From the NCBI GenBank assembly GCA_016802295.1, contig JAESIW010000090.1, positions 124,001 through 188,000 on the forward strand: a DNA stretch of 64,000 nucleotides. The letters run 5' to 3'. The translations under genes were made by a program, and so were the position numbers. Numbering within the stretch: the first letter of the stretch is position 1; every line of letters begins with the position of its first letter. The notes beneath the pieces are model-generated. The model ran no database searches. It was not told the DNA's origin and was given only the letters and a program-made list of their open reading frames with translations. This document shows, in pieces, positions 52,243 through 64,000 of this stretch. Source of the stretch: Brachionus rotundiformis. Its lineage: Eukaryota; Rotifera; Eurotatoria; Ploima; Brachionidae.

Positions 52243-55200
52243 ATGAATTTTTTTTATTTAAAAATTTATTATATATTTTTGCACATGTTTGCCTCGCTAA
52301 GGCTTAAAAACAGCGAGTTGGTCTTTCCTCAGACGGAGAATGTAGCCTTATATAAGCCAGTATATGTGAGTCCAGTTGGTTCTACATGTGGTCTTGAGTA
52401 CAAAGACACCTTGTGCGACAACCGCTTTACCGACGACAAGTCATGTTCGAATCCTGACAGACTGTTTTTCTGTGACCAGACCTGTCCATTTGGCAACATC
52501 ATACAAAACTTGAACATGCTTGACCAGCTCAAACTGGACACCATGAATCCGTGTGTCATATTCAAAGACTTTGGATACATTTTGAACAAAAATACCAACA
52601 TGTCGCAAAACTCGTTCTTTTTTGACAAGACAAACAATTTGTGCGCCATCAAAAACAGGCCTTGGAAACCATTTTCTTTAAGCACCAGCCGCTCTAGACC
52701 CGAGTTGACCTACTCGAGTCCCAAAACATCCGACTCGGATATTTTAAACTCGGGCTTTTCCTTTTCTCTCTGGTTCACTCAGTCTGGATCCAATAATGGC
52801 ACTTTAATATCTCTTATCCAAGATGATAACTCACCAATTTTTACCCTTACCATTCAGACTCTAAGCAAAAAGCTTTACATAAAATACTTTTGTCCATCTA
52901 AAAGTGATCTATATCCTTTCAAAGTGGTAGAAAAAGAATGTTATTTGAAAGTAGATGTGCCAACTTTGACCATAAAGGATAATTTTTTGGCCATTCGAAT
53001 ACACCAGCAATCTCTTGATTTGTTCATAAATGAACCATATGATCTTGACCATGATCTATCAGTGGCTTCAATTGAGTTGTCCTTTGATCTTGGTTCTTAC
53101 ATAGTCAACAATTCTGAGAGGATAAATTTTTTTGTTGGCATTGATTTCCAAGGTGAGAACAGCTTTTACGGCTGGATGCAAGACATGAGGGTATTTAGCA
53201 TATCATTGGTAAACAGGGAAATATCTGACTTGTTTGGTGCTAGCTCAAGTGAGGTAAGAATTGAGCCTAAGTGTCGATGTCCCAATGCATACCCGCGCAA
53301 TCAGAATCGCAACTCTACCATTTGTTTGAAGAACAAGTTTAACCAACTGGATCAATTGGATACCAAGAGCCGTTTGAACCAGTTTGCCCATTCAATCAAC
53401 TTTGTCAATGATGACAATTTTAAGACTTCATGGATATCGTGCATCCTGACAAGTACAAATCCCATAGAGTTGGTAGTAGATCTGGAAAATGGAGTGTATC
53501 TTGTGCAGAGGATAGAGATATTTTTTGTCAATTTGCCACCCACTAGAGTTGTAATTCAGAGATTTTTCGAAGACCAGTGGTTTGAGATTCAGCGCTATTC
53601 GGTAGAGTGTGATGGCTCTGATCCGACCTGTGGTCAAATACCTGCCGAGTTTGACAGTGGCTTTTTCGGTGGCTTTCCCATCATATGGTCTATGGTTGGC
53701 GATCAAGATCAGTCATTTTTTTCAGATGAGAACAAAGTTAACCAAATAAAGGCTTCAAAGATAAAGCTTATCTTATCTGGCTATTATCCAAGTGTCAAAA
53801 ATGACATTAGAAAATTGTATTATGCAATTAATGAGTTAAGAATTAAAGGAAGGTATGTAATTTAATTAGTAGGTAAATGTTTGAATATAAATTTGAATTC
53901 TAGATGTGACTGTAATGGATACTCGTCTAAATGTGACATGACCAAAATACCATTTAAATGTGAATGCGATGAAGGAAGCTATACGGTTGGTAAAATGGTG
54001 AGTTTAGGTTTTTTTTCAAGCATCTTTTATTATAATAAAATAAATTTTATGTCCCCAAAAAATGCTACCATTCTAAATTTTGTACAATTCCCTGAGGTCA
54101 AATTATCAGAATTTTTTTATTTAATTATTAATAATAAAAATGCTGTTAAGTCTTAAGTTAATTTATTTTATTAGTTTGTTGGTTTTGAGTAATTTGGTAC
54201 TGTAAAACAGAACAAATGTTTACAAAAATCTTTTTACTGTTTGAAAAAAGAAATAAAATGGTACTGTAATACAACATGGTACAACATACAAAGTTTTCGG
54301 AGAACTATGCAAATTTGCCAAAATTAAATTTTTGTATGCTGTACCATGTTGCATTTACAGTACCATTTTATATCTTTTTTCAAATAGTAAAAAAATTCAT
54401 GTAAAAATTTGTTCTGTTTTACAGTACCAAATTTCGCATAACCAAGTTTGTTATTAGCCAAAAATTTAAATATAACTTTATTTTTTCCATTGCCTAGAAT
54501 CTTTCTTATTTTACAATTTTTTGACTATTTTATTCATAATTTTAATTAATTTTAATATAAATTACATTTTAAAAATAATAATTAAAATTTTTTTCTGGTA
54601 AAATTTTAGTGTGAAAAATGTTTGCCGCTATTTAACAATAAACCTTACCAGACAAGATACAAGAACCCATTGGCCAGCTGCACCGAATGTAATTGTAACA
54701 ATCGGTCAAATTCATGCGTGTTCAGTCCAGGCTTGAGAAAAGGCATGTGCCAAAATTGTGCAGCAAATTCGACTGGTCCAAGTTGTGAACGGTGTGTGGC
54801 AAATTTTTACTACAACAATTTAACCCTAAAATGTGAAAGCTGCCAGTGCGCGCAGCAAGGAGTTATCTCTCAAATTGGACCAGTCAGCTTGAGCTATTGT
54901 AACCAAGTGACTGGCAGGTGTATATGCAAGAAAAATGTCATGGGATCCATGTGTGATCAGTGCAAGCCTGGTTTTTTCAACTTAACCAGCCAAAATGTTG
55001 ATGGATGCTCCAAATGTGAGTGTAACATTGGTTCGACTCAGCTAGTCACTGGAACAAACTTGACTTTGTGCGAACCCAATAGTGGTCAATGCATTTGCCG
55101 ATCTGGTTTTGTGACAGGATTTAAATGTGACAGATGTATGGAATCGATGTATGATCTAAAAAATGGTTGCAATAAACAATGCAACTGCGACCCGCTTGGT

Positions 55201-58200
55201 TCACTTTCAGCTGCATGTGACCAAATTAGTGGCCAGTGTAACTGCAAAAGTCGAGTGCGAGGCTTGAGATGCAACCAATGCGAGCCTGGCTACTACAACT
55301 TAAGCATTAATGGGTGCTCAAAAAAATGTCAATGTGACCAGACAGGTTCAATAAATCCAAGTGTGTGCGACACAGTTTCTGGTCGCTGTTTATGCAAGAC
55401 AGGCTACAGTGGACCAAATTGTGACAGATGCATGAATGGATACTGGAGATCAGGGTCACAGTGTACCAAATGTGAATGCAATTTGAATGGAATTCTGGAC
55501 GTGGATAATATTTGTGAAGAAGAGACAGGAAAATGTATCTGTAATGAGTTTAGTGAAGGATTTGCTTGTGACAGGTGCAAACCAGGCTTTTATGGTCTCA
55601 ATGAGTATAGCAACAATTGCACAAGATGTGATTGTGATCCGATAGGCACTGATAAAACCACTTTGGTCAATGGAAATTTTATCTGTGATGCCAGAACAAG
55701 CCAATGCACTTGTAAAAAGAACCGTATTGGCATCAGATGTGAGACATGTGCCAATGGATTTTTTTTCCTCAACTTAAATGACATTGATTGCTTTGAATGT
55801 GCTTGTGATCCAGCTGGCAGCATACCGGGCTCGAATTGTGATAGCTTGACTGGTGAGTGTGTTTGTAAGATAGCTAATGGCATTGGCGGAACCAGATGCG
55901 ATCAGTGTACTGAAGGATTTTATAATTTTTCAAAAACTACTGGCAGTTGTTCCCAATGTGGATGCAATATTGCCGGCAGCTATGACCAAGATTGTGACCA
56001 ATTCACTGGTCAGTGCAATTGTAAGGAATTCGTCACTGGTCTCAAGTGCAATATTTGCGTTCCTGGCACCAGTAATTTGGATTTGGACAATCCATTTGGC
56101 TGCTCTAAATGTATGTGTTTCTAAAACTTAATTCTTAATTATTTGGTTCATGTAATTATCTCTTAAGTGCCAAGCAAACAAAGTCCACCACATTTGACAG
56201 TGAAAAACTCCAACACTGTGAGTGTCAATTGGTCACCTCCGGACTATCCAAATGGCATTATTCGCTATTATTTGGTCTATAGAAATGGAACTTTGACTAC
56301 CAATACTTCAAGTAAGAGAAAAATTTTATTTTTTTGTTAATGAATTATCTCTGAAATAAGTCTTTTAAAAGCTTAATTAAATAAAATTTATAAATATTAT
56401 TTATTTTTTAATTAAATAAATTAAAAAGAAAATTTATAAAAAGTTTAATTTGAAGATAAATTTATCAAAATTAGATAGATAAAAATGAGATTTTTTATTT
56501 TCTCTTAAGAGCAAAATTACGATGACACTAACTTGGAGCCATTTGTGGTATATTCTTACCAAATTGAGTCTTTTAACGATCAGGGCAGTACATCTAGTCG
56601 GCTTCAATTCATAAAAATAACCTTGCCAAGCAAACCATGCTGCAATTTTACCTATCAGGTTTTTAACACTAGATCATCGCAGGTACAAGTGTCGTGGAGT
56701 GTGCCAGAACGCTTAAATGGATTAAATCCATTTTATTCAATTAAAATTTACACCAAAAAAGACCCTAGTTTGCCAAGCAACCCAATTAACTTGAATAATC
56801 TGATCGAACAACCAAATTCGAGCAAAACAGTTGAGCATGTTAACTCAAACACCAACATCTTGCAGACCACTGTTGTCAATCTGAATGCGTATAGTCATTA
56901 CTTTTTGGACATAAAAGCCTGTAACCGAGATCTGAATAGCCCAGACATTCTTTATTGCCTAGAAGGAGATCCACAAGTCCACTCAGCTTCTAAATACACC
57001 AGCTTTATTACTTCCCAAGACAGACCAGAAAATCAGACCCAACCAGTGATAATATCGGTGAATTCAAGCTTTGCCATCATAGGGGTAAGACAACCGCTAA
57101 GACCAAATGGCATAATAGTCATGTATGAAATATACAAAATGGCTTACAACTCAACTGACCAACAGTACATCTTGGCATGTGTCATTGAGGAATTTTATGA
57201 TCCAAATGATTCAATAGCCGATAATAAACTCAAAATTTGCATCATAAAAAACCTGAGACCACGATCAACTTATGGAATTATAGCTACTAGTTCAACAGTG
57301 ATAGGTAGATCAAAGCCAAGTCCAGAGCTATTGCTGACCACTTTAGAAAATGCGCCAATTTGTCCGCCAGTGGTACAAAGCGCCATTTCCTTAAAGTATG
57401 ACAGCATATTTTTAAAATGGTTGCCAAGCTATCAACAGACTTTATTGGACAGCTATTGGATAAATTGTTTAGGTGGTGGCATAAGCAACTTTTCCGTGCA
57501 TTTAATAACTGACAGTCGACCAAGTTTGATATACAGTGGGTTGGACAATTCACTCAATTTGACCAAATTGAATTCGTCGCAAAATTATGATTTTTTTGTC
57601 AGATTGTGCAACAAGGCAGGATGCTTGAGAACAGAAGTATTTTCAGTCAAAACAGTTGATCCTCCACCAAATAAATGGTCTTTGGATGACTTGAGTTATG
57701 AAGTGGTTGATTCAAAGCTCGTGTTCAATTGGTCAAAGTACAGACCATATAACATGTCTAATTTTAGCAGTATTAGGTACAGACTGGAGCGAGCTAGGAT
57801 ATCGTTTGCCAATCCTCCTCCTCTACTTGAACCAGGCTATCGCCTTCATGGATTTAATTACTTTAAATTTGATGCTGACAAATACTATCCACAAGGATAT
57901 CCATTTTTCGGTCTTAGGTACCAATTTAAGAGCCAGAACGATGGTCTGATCTATTTGGCAAGTTCTGGCTATTCACAAAGTGAATTAAGCGCTGTTCAAG
58001 TCAATTTAGACAGTAATTGGTTTATTTCGGATACACAATCTCAGGTTGAAACATGTTCAATTTATCTTCAAGGTGATAAGAATAACAAAAAGTGGAATAC
58101 AGCCAAAGTATTTAGATTGAATAGCTATGCATTCATGAGGTCGAATGAGAAATTTGTTCAAGTAAATTCAACCAAGTGCAATAAGCAAGTAATTAGTGAT

Positions 58201-61200
58201 GTAATTGGTATCTATGTAGGTGGGCTACCAGATGATTTTTTAAGCAGAGATGAAAGTGCTTTTGCTGACCAGAAATTCAAAAAAATTCAACCAAATAGAT
58301 TTTTAGGTAAGTAATAGTGGTTATATTTAAATTATAGGTCACCCTCCTCCTTTCACAACCGGGCTTGGGACCGGCTTTGGCAGAGTTATGACGGCCCTAA
58401 CTTTCCCTAAGAAGCCAGTGGGACGTTCATCATAAACAGCGCCACTCATCCGAGCACTCAATGGCTGCGAACTCGGCAACTATTTAGACTAGCTTGGAAC
58501 CACAAACCAAGCGACTTTTACCAAAAAGTCTTAACTTAAGGCTTCCAAAGTTTATTAAATTCATTCTTTTGCACAATTTTGAATGTTGTAGAACAGTAAA
58601 TTAAGTCAGATTTTTTTGCAAAAATTTTAAATTCTGCAACTGTGCAATAATTCTACACATCAAAATTAAATTTTTCAGCTTAATAGTAATGTTGAAAAAA
58701 TAACAGCATAGCGCTGTTATAAATATTGCAATCTTTGCTATAGGGACATTTTTTTTGTCTGCTAGAAAAATATATTTATTTGCGAGTCTCACTTAATTGT
58801 CCAAATAGCCATATCTTACCATTTTTTAAAGGATGTCTTAAAAACCTGAGCACAATAGTCCAGCTGGACTCAATTAAGTTCAGTTCCAATGCCACTATTC
58901 CAATAAGCCGAGAGATAGAGCTGAATTTTTCCGAAGCTAAGATATCTCCCGGCGAGCCGTACAACTCGAACACAATATACGGCTGTCCGGTCGACTTGGA
59001 CACCGAGTCCTACCCGGTGCATGTGCTCGGCTTCGGCTACATTTACTCCAACATAGGCGCTACAATTCCTGTAGAGAGTGGCTCAAATGAAAAATTCAGC
59101 TTAAATATCTACTACCGTAGCGAGTGGTCCACGGGCATCCTGTTCCTAAATTTCGACATTGAAAACGAACAATACATCCTTGTCCGTCTGCTGGACACGA
59201 ACAAAATCGAAATTTGTTTCAAAACTCGCATTCGCTACGACCTAACGAATTCGAACGCGTTTCTCAACTATTTCGATCTCTTCTTCAACGAGTCATATGG
59301 CATTAACTCGCTAGCCAATGGCTACTGGTCAAACCTGAACTTACAGCTCGACTTCAAAAATCGGTCCCTTTTGCTCGAGCTTAACCAAACTCGTATAGTG
59401 AACAAAAACTTTTTGACCAATGAAAGTTTGCCAAAAAATTTTGATTCCAGAATTCTAAATGCCACTTTATTATTCACATTTTATTTTAATACACAATTTT
59501 TTACGGCCGGATTTGACTTTGAAATGTTGGCGGACATTTATGCCCTGTTGGCAAAGTCGTTCATTAAGCAGGCCACAAGAGAATACTTTAGTAACTTTTT
59601 TGCCTTTGTTGAGTATCTGGACACTGATGTTTACTTTACTGGTTGCATTAAAAAAGTCAAAATAAATGGCTATATGGTAGATTTTTTTGATCTGAATAAT
59701 TTGATCGCTTACAAGAACACCAGATTTGATGGTTGTCCGAATGTGAACACGTTTGTTGAGAATGTGTCCGGACTCAAGGATGTTGTGCTTGAGACAAATG
59801 AGAGTGTGGCTGTGGATATTGGTTCTAGCAGATTTACGGAGTATTTTTATAGAGTGACCGCATTTAATAGTCAGGGTCAGTCCTCGTCTGAATGGTACCT
59901 AATACGTACGCCTGAGGACATACCTGCTGGAGATGTTGACATAAAGCGCTTTTTGAAGGTCAAGGCTTTAAGCGGATATCAAATACAGGTTGACCAAATG
60001 AAAAATTTTTGCTTCTATTGCACCAATTGGTCATTTATGAGCAAAGGATATGTAACAAGATTTGTTTTAAAAGTGCTTGGTGAAAATGGTGAGAGAAGCT
60101 ATGATTTTTTTTGCGAGACTGTCTGCTCCAAAGAGTCCAGTATGCAGCCAGGCTCACAAATTGAAAGTGTTTTCAAAAAAATTGATGATCCTAGAGCCGA
60201 AAAGTTGATTATTGCTTCAAAGCCAATAACAGTTTATTCACTAGTGGTTGGAATATGCAATAATGCTGGATGCCTTGATAGTGAAATGTTAAATATAACT
60301 ACTTTAGGTAAATTGATAAAATTTATTATTCTATTAGTGTCTTATATCTATCATATCTAATTATTAGTCTCTTTTTTAAAACACTATTGATCTTATAAAA
60401 TCCTATTGGTACGTCACCCTCCTCTTTTCTCAACCGGGCTTGGGACCGGCTTTGGCAGAGTTATGACGGCCCTAACTTTCCCTAAGAAGCCAGTGGGACG
60501 TTCATCATAAACAGCGCCACTCATCCGAGCACTCAAAATTGGCTGCGAACTCGACAACTATTTAGACTAGCTTGGAACCACAAACCAAGCGACTTCTCTC
60601 TCACTCGAGAAAAGTCTTAACTTAAGGCTTCCAAAGTTACGTACTATCTGCAGAGGGTCAGCTGTACAGCAGATTCTCGCTCCTTTCGGATTCTATACTG
60701 GGAGATGGTCGAAGCCAGCGGCGCCCTCATACGACAAGACTTGGACAAAGACCCGTAGGCCTATGTACCCGCCATACAGCTCTTCTGCAGACTACGTGAA
60801 AGACCACACACACATACGATGCATGTGGCTGCCACCACCCTCCTCTTTTTTCATCAGGGCTTGGGACCTGCGGATCGGCAGAGTTATTGTGACTACTTCC
60901 ATACTTTTAAAATTAGAATCTTTTTTTTTTTGAAGAATTTTCAAAATGAATGAAATGAAATGAAAATAATAAAATTGCGCATCCTTTTTATACCCTCCCA
61001 GCTCATCTATACATTTGCCCCCTCTCCTCTTTTTTCTCCAGATTACCACTTGTTGTGACTAATTTTTACAATTTAATTAATTTTTAAGTTAAATATAAAG
61101 TGACTTTTTTTTCATTATTAGTCAAGTTAACTAATTTGATTAACCATTCAAATGAGTTTATAAAAGAATACCAACATAAATAAAATTTTTCCAAAATAGA

Positions 61201-64000
61201 AATTTTGTAAAAGTTATTAAAAAAATTAAATAATATTTAAAATGATAATGTGCCTCTTATATATACCTTTCTTCAATAATGATGTCACATATTCTATTCA
61301 AATATATTAATTGATAAGTTGAATATTTTTTTAAGTTTTATTTTCAAGATGGTTAATTTCAATTTTTAATTTAAGCTGAAGTTCCGGATGGAATTAAAGC
61401 TCCAACTTTATCCAGCTCAACTTCAAATTCTCTAAAATTAACATGGAGTATTCCTGACTATCCAAGTGGCAACATAACTGCTTACATAGTTCGAATGATT
61501 CAAGGAAGCTCAGACAATGTCTTATATTTTGGTCTGCAGCGAAGTTTTCTAGTAATTGGCCTTCACCCATTGACCAACTATTCATTTGTTCTGGAAGTAT
61601 GCAATTCAATCGGCTGTGCTCGTAGTCAAAAAGTTTCCTTTATGACTAGAGAAATGGCTCCATTGTTCGTACCAGTTCCAAGCGTACTTAAAATTACTCA
61701 AAACGTAATCATCATTAAATGGTCTAAGCCGTCCAATGACCAAATACAAAATGGATTTTTGACTAACTATATTCTTTATTTGAATGATACCGAGTACCTT
61801 TATAACATAACTTTTTTTAATATATCCACTTGTTCCGAATGTGCGTCTAACATCAAGGACTTGAACAATTTGATACCTGGCGCTTTGTATGAAATAACTC
61901 TATCAGCTTGTACCAAAGGAGGATGCACTAATAGCAGTGTTTTAGCAGTGAGAACTTTGGAAAGTGATCCGGATACAAGCGATATTAAGCTCAAGCTAGT
62001 CGAATTGAGCTTTAATTATTTGGTTTTAGAGTGGAACAAGCCGTCAAGACCTAATGGACTTTTTAGAAAGAATGCTCTTTTTATGAACGACAAGCTCATC
62101 TATGAGGGCAATTTGACCAGCTTTAAAATAGACAATCTTTTACCAAACACATTTTACTATTTTTATGTTCAATTTTGTAATTTTTTTAGCTGTAATTCAA
62201 GTACTCCTGTGCGTTATAGGACTGACGAAACAATACCCGAAGGCTCATTGATCCTAGAAGCTCAAGCTAAAGGTACATTAAATATCTAAAGAGTTGAATG
62301 GGTCTCATCATTGAGGAAGTTGTTTTATACAATAATTTATTTTTATCAAAAAATCAAAAAACTAAAATTTTAGAGCAAATTGTAGCTTATGTTTAGATTC
62401 AATCAATTTTTGTACGTACTCAGTAGGAATCTTTAACCACTCTTTGTGTAAAACCTCTTTTAAATGCTCAATTTAGGCTACTTAAGTGTTAACCATTTTT
62501 GTAAACTACGATGGTTCATATGTTTGCTTAACGGTAATGAGCATATCTTCTAACATAAGAAAATTTGGTCATGATTACCCATTTGATATTACCAATTATT
62601 TTAATTGAAACTTAGTTGATTTTTTAATTTAGGCTTCAACCAAATCGAGCTCAAATGGTTTTCGAGCCCGGTCGATCAACTGAAGCCAAACGGAAATATC
62701 CTTTACTCAGTGTTTGTTACTGGACCATTTTTGGTCGATTCTGACATAAAAAAATTACTTGAAAATTCCAAAAATGGAATGAATATAATTAAAATAATGA
62801 GGGTTAATCTATTGAATACAACTATTATGAATACAAAATACGGAATATTGGGCCGTATCTTGTCCAATTCGGAGTATGAGATTCAAGTCAACGGGTCAAA
62901 TAGCAAAGGCTTTGTTCTCAGCAACAGGGTAAAAGTTAAAACTTTAAAGTCAGGCCCAGATTATTTGCCATCTCCTGAGAGTGTCTATTCGAATTGTACG
63001 TGCATTAAAGTTGACTGGTCACCGCCTTTATTGGCCAATTCTGAAGACCAATTGTTCTCCTATGAGCTTGTGTATCGGAAAAAAATGGTTTGGAGCGAGT
63101 CAGGTCCGATTAAGGACCCGACTTATGATAACCAAGTTATAAGCTTATTTTCCAACCGAGTCCTAGCCAGCTTCTATATACTTACCAATTTGAGTCCATT
63201 AACTGCTTATTCTTTTCGCCTAACGGCCTCCAACTTTTACGGACAAACCACATCTGCATGGAGTGAAGACTTCTACACACAAGAGGCCTCGCCAAGTGAC
63301 CAAGCTCCATTAAAAGTGATTAATTTCACCTCAACTAGCGCTTATGTCCAATTCAGACAGGCCTCAAAGCCCAACGGCTTTATCAGCTTGTTCAGGATAA
63401 ACGTTTTCAAGTACACAAATGAGCTTGTTCATATGGGAGTAATTAGCATTGACAACATGACCAATGACTACAACATAACTCACCTAGAGCCCTATACACA
63501 ATACTTGTTCGTAATCGAGTCATGTAACTCGATCAGCTGTGTTCAATCACCGTATGACAGATTTAACTTAACAAACAACAATTACACAAGAACTCTGCCA
63601 ACCGAGCCACAACAACAACTACCCCCTGTTCTAGCCTCTCTCAATTCGTACACAGTCCAAGTCACGTGGTCCCCACCGTCTAAAATTAACGGTCTCTTGA
63701 AACACTACGTGCTTGAACGTTACGACTTGAAGTCACTCCTACAAACACGCTCTGTACGCAAGTACAAGTTCTCTAGTACTAAGAGAAAATTTTTAGATGA
63801 CAGTGACATAGAGCCATGTGGCATTTACTCTTACCGCATCTATGCATTTAATCAAGTGGGATCGGCGGTTAGCACTTATGAGAACATAACGGTCTCTTCA
63901 TCCAAGCCGTTGATAGTGAGCCCACCAGTAATAAATTTGATCAATAGCTCGACTGCTAGGTTCGAGTGGGCCAAGCCAGTTACTTTGTGCAGCTTGGCTA
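52243..64000 (+). CDS. USH2A: Usherin (USH2A) orthologue, N-terminal ~2960 aa, continues past window
   Basis: Eight exons run to the window edge in phase: 52243-53852, 53904-53997, 54610-56110, 56168-56311, 56510-58306, 58832-60307, 61376-62272 and 62633 to beyond 64000. After a signal peptide come a laminin-G-like module and a laminin N-terminal domain (exon 1), ten laminin-type EGF repeats (exons 2-3, starting RCDCNGYSSKC), fibronectin III domains (exons 4-5), two laminin-G domains split around intron 5 and in exon 6, then further fibronectin III repeats. This order matches vertebrate usherin, where it is followed by many more FN3 repeats, a transmembrane segment and a PDZ-binding tail; those lie outside this window. 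Usherin is a giant adhesion protein of periciliary membrane and sensory-hair ankle links. Introns 2, 5 and 6 hold repeats. Confidence 0.95.
53998..54609 (+). other. Usherin intron 2
   Basis: 612 bp, with donor GTGAGT; its length comes from the MITE-like palindrome at 54181-54444. Flanks are AT-rich. Confidence 0.7.
54181..54444. mobile_element. MITE with ~110 bp inverted repeats in usherin intron 2
   Basis: The two halves are near inverse complements: AATTTGGTACTGTAAAACAG at the left recurs inverted at the right, and so does ATGGTACTGTAA further in, for about 110 bp per arm around a short A/T-rich centre. Direct copies of AGTTTGTT flank it (54173-54180 and 54445-54452), consistent with a 7-8 bp target duplication. 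No coding potential. Confidence 0.88.
58307..58831 (+). other. Usherin intron 5
   Basis: 525 bp, containing the truncated repeat copy 3. It splits the first laminin-G domain; acceptor TTTTTTAAAG is followed by the GCLKNL motif typical of laminin-G ends. Confidence 0.75.
58338..58550 (-). repeat. 0.6 kb dispersed repeat, copy 3 (truncated, ~213 bp)
   Basis: Only the terminal module side is present: from GTCACCCTCCTCC through AACCGGGCTTGGGACCGGC to GGCTTCCAAAG, where homology stops. The TATA box, small ORF and internal module are missing. The start is at the same nucleotide as in other copies, showing that this end is a true terminus, whereas the other end is cut off. Confidence 0.88.
60308..61375 (+). 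other. Usherin intron 6
   Basis: 1068 bp, over half of it repeat copy 4 (60413-61041). The rest is AT-rich and shows no gene. Confidence 0.75.
60413..61041 (-). repeat. 0.6 kb dispersed repeat, copy 4 (full length)
   Basis: It aligns end to end with copy 2, with TATAAAAAGG (60983-60992), an intact 36-codon ORF (60792-60902) and both direct-repeat modules. Its start GTCACCC and end CTCCAG coincide with copy 2, which defines the element as about 625-630 bp. It is inserted antisense to usherin. No flanking duplication is obvious. Confidence 0.92.
62273..62632 (+). other. Usherin intron 7
   Basis: 360 bp with normal splice sites (GTACAT donor, AATTTAG acceptor). Nothing else recognisable. Confidence 0.65.

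Overview
This is a eukaryotic, AT-rich, compact animal genome fragment. It carries multi-exon metazoan genes with short introns (many 47-65 bp, GT..AG) between gene-poor AT-rich stretches. Gene content (usherin, KDM4, MiT bHLH-Zip factor, PMCA, DEG/ENaC channel, GnRH/AKH-type receptor, axonemal proteins) points to a small-genome ciliated invertebrate. A rotifer or another small spiralian is my best guess, from composition and gene style only.

Layout. 0.7-1.7 kb: TLC-domain membrane protein (-). 6.3-8.2 kb: calpain without PEF or C2 domains but with a C-terminal CaaX box (-). 10.8-12.2 kb: peptide GPCR (-), bracketed by two copies of a 0.6 kb dispersed repeat. 16.7-27.4 kb: divergent axonemal pair TEKT2 (-) and CFAP57 (+); the two large CFAP57 introns are full of decayed LINEs, pogo-like ends and a MITE. 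27.9-37.3 kb: a tightly packed minus-strand run, read from right to left as KDM4, HINT3-like, PPP1R42, PRXL2C-like and a MITF/TFE factor. 38.7-43.9 kb: PLAC8-like protein and plasma-membrane Ca2+ ATPase (+). 44.9-45.2 kb: candidate amidated peptide precursor (-). 46.2-49.7 kb: DNAI3/WDR63 (+). 50.0-51.5 kb: DEG/ENaC channel (-). 52.2 kb to the window end: the 5' two thirds or so of an usherin (USH2A) orthologue (+), with a MITE and two more copies of the 0.6 kb repeat in its introns.

Themes. Four genes for motile-cilium or microtubule proteins (TEKT2, CFAP57, PPP1R42, DNAI3) each have a near-perfect RFX X-box 84-141 bp upstream of the start codon, so they look like one RFX regulon spread over 30 kb. 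Many start codons sit 0-16 bp after a 3' splice acceptor, which suggests spliced-leader trans-splicing or 5' UTR introns. The most unusual element is the 0.6 kb repeat (three full copies, one truncated). It has a minus-strand TATA box, an intact 36-codon ORF in all full copies, and a duplicated ~60 bp module that can fold into a hairpin with a compensatory base-pair change.

Exon models below were assembled by eye from splice signals, reading phase and protein similarity; no alignment or transcript data were used.
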